The notes below the pieces were generated by a model. It was not told the origin of the DNA and did not search any database. It saw only the letters and a program-made list of their open reading frames with translations. From contig NC_068563.1 of NCBI RefSeq assembly GCF_022201045.2, positions 2,604,001 to 2,668,000 on the forward strand: a stretch of 64,000 nucleotides of DNA. Reading direction: 5' to 3'. Made by a program: the position numbers and the translations under genes. Within the stretch, counting starts at the first letter, position 1, and every line of letters begins with the position of its first letter. Source of the stretch: Citrus sinensis. Lineage: Eukaryota; Streptophyta; Magnoliopsida; Sapindales; Rutaceae. Positions 58,915 to 64,000 of the stretch are shown piece after piece.

Positions 58915-60271
58915 TTGCTAATGATGTGTTTGGGTCCCAGTAAAGTGTATTTTGTTGGATTAAAGTGGTTTTGGTATCTTTAGTTTTGTTGACTTGCATG
59001 TTGCATAAAAAGCCGGGAGAGAGAAATGCAACATATGTTGATAATTGAGAATGAGAAGTTAATTGCTGTATGGTTTGAATGATTAATGAAATGTCATTGT
59101 TATGTATATTAAATATTAGGAGAAATAACTAAAAAAGTGTTGGCTTCATTGACAATAGAGTCTCCTCAAGTGGCTTGACTAAGTTTGCTCTCCAGTTCGA
59201 GTTGCAGGGAAGTCGTCTTTGTTGGGAGAACATGTGCCTCTCGGTTCGAGCGAGAACTTCTAATTTGAGTTGTGGTACATGTTTAAAGGTGTCTTCTATA
59301 ATTGGAACCCTCTCCAGAATATCTGGTGGTTAAGATAAAAAAAATATTAGGAGAAATAAATGTTAAAGTAGGGCTTTGTTTTTAATTAATTGCCAAAGAA
59401 ATGTTCTCGGAGACTCTTCGAGTTTGGTGAAGTGACAATTGTCTTCTTGACCATTCTTTTGTCTTGTTGCATGGCTCTATTTTATTATAAAAAATGCTAA
59501 GAGTAAAGAAAGTTGAGAGAAAATCGAGAGAAATAATGAAGAAAATGGTAGAGGATGGATAGAGAAAGAGACGGCGAATTTCTTTATGCTTTCTCTATGT
59601 CTCTTTATTATAAAATAAACCATGTATAAGTTAGTCTTTCTTAAATCTGAGGATGGTGTAGTTGGGGTTAGCTTTATCATAGGAGTAGATAGGTTAATTA
59701 AACATTAATGTAATTTTTCTTTTAAGGTTTAGAGGATTCAATGACATATGGCTACTACACCATTGTGTGGTTGAGATTAATTTCTTAACTACTTCATGAC
59801 ATTAGTTACTAAACTCATCAGTTAGTGAGATTAGGAGAGGATTTAAATTCGTTAGTTGGTTATTGTTGTACACTAAATCTTTTCTAAACTTTTAATTTTT
59901 AATTAAAAATTGAAAAACCGACTCCAATAGAATCTTCCATTTAACTCCCACAAGGTGTTTTAATACTAGGATTAGTTAATTTTAAAATTATCAATTTTTA
60001 TGATCATCGTTCTACCTAAGTTGAAACTTCGAAAAAGTTGAAAAGAATATTTTATACGTGTGCATTTTCATTTAAGTTAATTATTGATTTGTGAAAAAAG
60101 TCCTTTTTTATTTTTATTTTTTTTAAAACATAAACAGATAGTGTTATTAAGTTGTATGATTTACTTGGTGCTTTAGACATACTGAAAATTCATAGGATTC
60201 ACAGATGAAAATTCTTGGTTGAATTCTTATGCTATGTGAGCAGAGCAAATGATGATAAGGAAATGAGACTA
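58915..60271. other. Intergenic DNA, no gene seen
   Basis: LRR gene 3' UTR, then AT-rich DNA. The word aatattaggagaaata occurs at about 59112 and 59345 as a direct repeat around a less AT-rich 0.2 kb segment whose origin is unclear. Confidence 0.4.
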
Positions 60272-60322
60272 AGCCCATCTTCACAGAGGAATTGGACTCA
60301 ACTTGGGCTTTTAATATGGGCC
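60272..60322. promoter_or_regulatory. Cluster of three site II elements above the esterase gene
   Basis: AGCCCA at 60272-60277, TGGGCT at 60304-60309 and TGGGCC at 60317-60322, 174-224 bp above the ATG at 60496. Confidence 0.5.
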
Positions 60323-60495
60323 AAATATAGGATTACATCTTGGGGTCCACAGTCCGCCGTTCACAATTATTTTTGCAGTTGTGATTGGATTCCGTAGAAT
60401 TGAAGCAAAGAAACTTACCCGTTAAAAGGCTTCAACCAACTACCGGTCAACGCTGCTTCACGTTACGCCTTGTTTTCGATCACCAAAAGTAAAAT

Positions 60496-61611
60496 ATGGA
60501 AGCTCCCAACCCAGGCCAGAAATCGGACATCCAAAACCCGACCCAGATTTTCATCCTATCTGGGCAGAGCAACATGGCAGGCCGAGGCGGTGTAACGAAG
60601 CACCACCACTGGGACGGGGTAGTCCCGCACGAGTGCCAACCTCATCCCTCCATTCTCCGCTTCAGCTCCAAGCTCCACTGGGAGCCGGCGCGTGAGCCTC
60701 TCCACGCGGACATCGACACCAAGAAGGCCTGCGGCGTGGGGCCCGGGATGTCTTTCGCCAATGCGGTCGTTGCGCGTGCGGAGGGGGAGCGAGTGGGGCT
60801 GGTGCCGTGTGCGGTGGGGGGAACCGCCATCAAAGAGTGGGCCCGTGGAGAGGAGTTGTACGAGAGTATGGTGGCGAGGAGTAAAGAGAGTGTGAACAAG
60901 AGCGGCGGAGGGATTAAGGCTTTGTTGTGGTACCAAGGGGAGAGTGACGCGTCGACGGATCACGATGCCGAGGCTTACCAGCAGAACATGGAGGCATTCA
61001 TTAGTAATGTCAGGGAAGATCTTGAGTTGCCTTCACTCCCTATAATTCAGGTCACTGTGAGGTTTTCTAATTTTATAATCTGCTATCAAATAATACACAT
61101 ATATAGTTAGTTCAATGAAGAAGTATCCATTATTAAATGTGTTAATTTTGCAATATCTATCAATGTATATAACGCATTAAATTTAGACCAAAATGTCTTT
61201 AGTATATAATATACTAAATCACTTTTAAGTTATTTTGATTTAAGAAACACCCAGTATAGGGTCAATCAAAATTCGTATACCCAGAAATAGGGTCTATGGC
61301 CTTATTTACCTATGACCAGCCATATTACTTCAGCCTTCAGGTACATTTCGTTTCAATCATAGAAATACATTTGTTTTTGTTTGTTGATTGAATGGGGAAA
61401 AGTTGTGCAGGTAGCGCTTGCTTCAGGAGACAAGTACAAAGAGAAAGTAAGGGAAGCGCAACTGGGGATCAATCTTCAAAATGTTGTGTGTGTCGATGCC
61501 AAGGGATTGCATCTCAAAGAAGATCACCTCCACCTTACCACGGAAGCTCAGGTTAAGTTAGGTCACATGCTGGCCGAGGCGTACTTGAAGCATTTTGCTG
61601 GATCAGATTAA
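60496..61611 (+). CDS. Probable carbohydrate esterase (SGNH/SASA domain, CE6-like)
   Basis: Two exons, 60496-61050 and 61411-61611, phase 0, giving 251 residues. The family blocks are in order: FILSGQSNMAGRGG with the expected nucleophile S25, GPGMSFANAV, VPCAVGGTAIKEW with the oxyanion glycine region, LLWYQGESDA, and DHLHLTTEAQ, whose D223 and H226 complete the catalytic triad. This matches the plant family represented by At4g34215, an SGNH hydrolase related to acetylxylan esterases. There is no clear signal peptide, so a cytosolic location is likely, and the true substrate is unknown. The first exon is much richer in G and C than its surroundings. Confidence 0.93.
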
Positions 61612-62473
61612 TCTTACAAATGTTTGGAGGCGTTGACTCTAATTGGTAAGCTAATCTACTCTGTTTGGGAAATTTTCAATAACAAATGTGCCTAGACCAA
61701 AGCATTTAATAAGTTTGCGAGGAGCTAAGCTATGACGATCATATATGAGCTCTTGGATTACTAATCATATATTTTTTTAATTTATTGGTAACTAATCATA
61801 TACATTAGATTTGGATTGTGGGTGACTATAAAATATTGGTTACAAATGATACTCAATATAATTTTGTTAGTAACATTATTAATGTATCTAATACTTTATA
61901 CTCATTTATATTTATGTAATTAAATATATTACATGATAAACTATATCTTATTTAGATTGAATTGTTGTTGAGATTTATAATAATGTTGTGTAGTGTAAAT
62001 AATGTTTATGCCAGGTGGTTAAATATTGAAATGTAAAATATTATTGAATTAGTGGCTAGCTTTGTTTTTTTGTTTTTTTTTTTCAAATTGATTTCATTTA
62101 TAGATAGTAAAACTTTGTTCAAAAGTCATTGTCAAAATCTAAGCATGATTTATTTCACTTTCTATACTAATTATTATCATTTTTATTATCCAATCTTATA
62201 AAATATCAAACATAAGATAACATTGTTGTAGTGTTGTTCGACATTACACCAAGTAAAACATAATAATCCAGTTTATTTCAATCTAATTTAATCCAATCTA
62301 ATATTAAAAATTAATTCAATCTAATCTTGTCTTCCAAATATAACCTCATAGCTCCACTTGAGACATTTATTTGCCTCATTGAGTTCTTACAACTAATATC
62401 AAAATAGATCTTCCATATAAATTGATCTCTGAAATTTATTTGTCATTAAATAATTTTCTCTCGATTCAATTTG
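61612..62473. other. Esterase 3' flank and AT-rich DNA, no gene seen
   Basis: No coding or RNA signal. Contains repeated aatctaat words near 62280-62340. Confidence 0.4.
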
Positions 62474-64000
62474 TGAAATTTATAAAAATAACCTAAAACT
62501 TTAGGTATTTTCACAAATAGCCACCCTAATTTTTGGACTAAACAACCATTGGCTTTGAAACGAACAACTCACTTTCTCTTATCTCCCAAAACTCGCGGCA
62601 ACTTGATCATCCTCTTTCATTATTGCTTTTCCTGCAAAATCGATGGTGACTCAATAGACTTTTGATGGTAGCATCAATTTCGGCAAGCAGGATGCAGCTA
62701 CATTTTCGACAATTGGACAGTGGTTTTTTTTTTTTTTTTTTGTGATTGGACGGTTGCATCTCAAGATTTTGACATTAAAGTAAGGAACTTTTTCTTTTCC
62801 ATAATATTGAACCATCAATTTGTTTGTAGTTGAGTTTCATATTTATGTATATTTCATGATAGATGAGCATTTGGTGAATATTATTTTGTGTCAAGTTTCT
62901 ATATTACAAGTGGCATGTTAGATGTTTGATAAAATGCCTCTTAAACTTTATTTGTCTCATTTTTTATAGATTAAGGTTGATGGTGCCTTAGGGACATTGT
63001 CGCACAAATGGAAAAACACAACAATTGTTTTCGACGGTAGACACCTGTTACACCAAAATACTCACTTTGTTATTGTGTGACAGGAGCCTGTCGCATAAAT
63101 AGGCAGTGATAACATTGCTGTGTTTGTAAACGATAGGGTGTCTGTTGCACAAGCAACAAGTACCCACTGCTCAAAGACACATCAACTATGTTTTTTTAAG
63201 TTTGTCTCTTGTGCAACATGCGCTTGTCTCTCGTGCAACAGGCGCCTGTCGCTCAAAAACACAATAATGTATGTATAGTTTTTAATTTATATTTCGAGGT
63301 TAATGAATGTTAATAACAAATAAAATTTAAATTTTGCCATAAATACAATGGCCAAGAAGTTGTAGGCAAAGTGTAATCCATCTGGTCTAAAAAGGGAATC
63401 GAGTATATAATGAAAATTTTGACAGTGGTGTATTGGAAAGGAAAGTAATCTTGTTTTAGTGATGTCGTCAGTGGTAACACCTCTTCTTCAGCAGTCACTA
63501 GTGTAACACTATTCTCTTCTTCAATAGGCTCTTAATTTGTTACTTTAGGAGATTTGGTAACAAAAATGGGGTTACACCCCTTGTTCACCGAATTAGAACT
63601 TATATGTAACAGAATTCTTACCATTTCATCATCAAGTACATCCATAAGTAGTGAATGTATGAGTTGGGTAGAACATCTTGACTATAACAAACCATTTGTC
63701 AATTTCTCGTGATTTATCAAAACACATTTGAAGAACAAATGACTCCATTAAACCTAAATAATTAAGAAAAGATTTAAAAAATTAATACTTAAAAAATGCC
63801 TAAATGTGCGACATGCACCTGTAACACATGGGATAGACACCTATCGCACGTGGGATAGGAACTTGTTGCACATTGAAGTTGTGCGATATAAGCCTGTCGC
63901 AAAACCTTAATATGCAACAAGGGTTTGTCTGACATTTTCTACATTCGTCTCCTAACTCATTTTTACTTAAAATATCCACGTAAATTTTAAATAATTTAAA
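62474..64000. mobile_element. Mutator-like element, left part (runs off the window)
   Basis: The left end TGAAATTTATAAAAATAACC and the following caaatagcca/aaccattgg words resemble the TIRs of the Pack-MULE at 22892-25695. Internal segments (63037-63260 and 63800-63910) are full of the same TGTCGCA/TGCGACA vocabulary, for example GTGTGACAGGagCCTGTCGCAT at 63075-63096. No right end or target duplication is in view and no transposase or captured gene was recognised. Confidence 0.5.

Noticed and set aside
60556-60963. Long minus-strand frame opposite the esterase first exon
   Set aside because: Shadow frame caused by high GC; the plus strand carries the catalytic motifs.

Overview
This is a nuclear segment from a flowering plant, almost certainly a core eudicot. 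It is AT-rich and intron-rich, its intergenic DNA is full of small TIR elements and SINEs, and the protein families are plant-specific (TIC21, RTNLB, R2R3-MYB, CAD, PIP peptides). Similarity to remembered Arabidopsis proteins is high, and a woody rosid such as Citrus is my best guess, but the genus is not proven. The order UNC50 - PRKRIP1-like - reticulon - TIC21 - LRR pseudokinase matches, from memory, the Arabidopsis At2g15240-At2g15300 interval, so the right half looks like an ancestral collinear block.

Layout. 1-12.9 kb: repeat-rich DNA with two small secreted-peptide genes of the PIP/PIPL type on opposite strands (4137-4439 minus, 12618-12890 plus), a hAT MITE, a Mutator-type foldback element, a duplicated 0.2 kb flank and a 32-bp tandem repeat array. 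13.5-17.1 kb: a ten-exon organellar RluA-type pseudouridine synthase. 19.9-21.8 kb: an intact five-exon cinnamyl alcohol dehydrogenase (CAD). 22.7-28.2 kb: a decayed CAD paralogue whose first intron holds a nest of mobile DNA: a Pack-MULE carrying the 5' coding part of a DRT111/SFPS (SPF45-type) splicing-factor gene, itself split by a young gag-only LTR element (TR-GAG type), next to a second TIR element carrying a class III peroxidase fragment, next to a tRNA-derived SINE.

28.7-32.0 kb: UNC-50/GMH1 homologue (ten exons, minus, one GC-AG intron). 33.8-34.5 kb: intronless subgroup-22 R2R3-MYB with an EAR motif (minus). 34.8-41.1 kb: AT-rich DNA with a 33-bp near-perfect palindrome and a Tourist-like element. 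41.4-43.4 kb: PRKRIP1-like spliceosomal protein with a SINE in its intron. 44.2-45.8 kb: reticulon-like B protein. 46.65-47.2 kb: Emigrant/pogo-like MITE. 48.6-51.1 kb: TIC21/PIC1 (minus). 54.8-58.9 kb: LRR receptor-like pseudokinase. 60.5-61.6 kb: SGNH carbohydrate esterase (CE6/SASA type). The window ends inside a second Mutator-like element that shares an unusual TGTCGCAC repeat with the Pack-MULE.

There is no operon logic here; genes are independent. Functional themes are housekeeping trafficking and ER shape (UNC50, RTNLB), plastid import (TIC21), RNA modification and splicing (PUS, PRKRIP1), lignin (CAD) and signalling (PIP peptides, LRR pseudokinase, MYB). Several housekeeping genes carry site II (TGGGCY) elements upstream. 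All exon boundaries were read by eye from GT/GC-AG signals, reading-frame continuity and family similarity.
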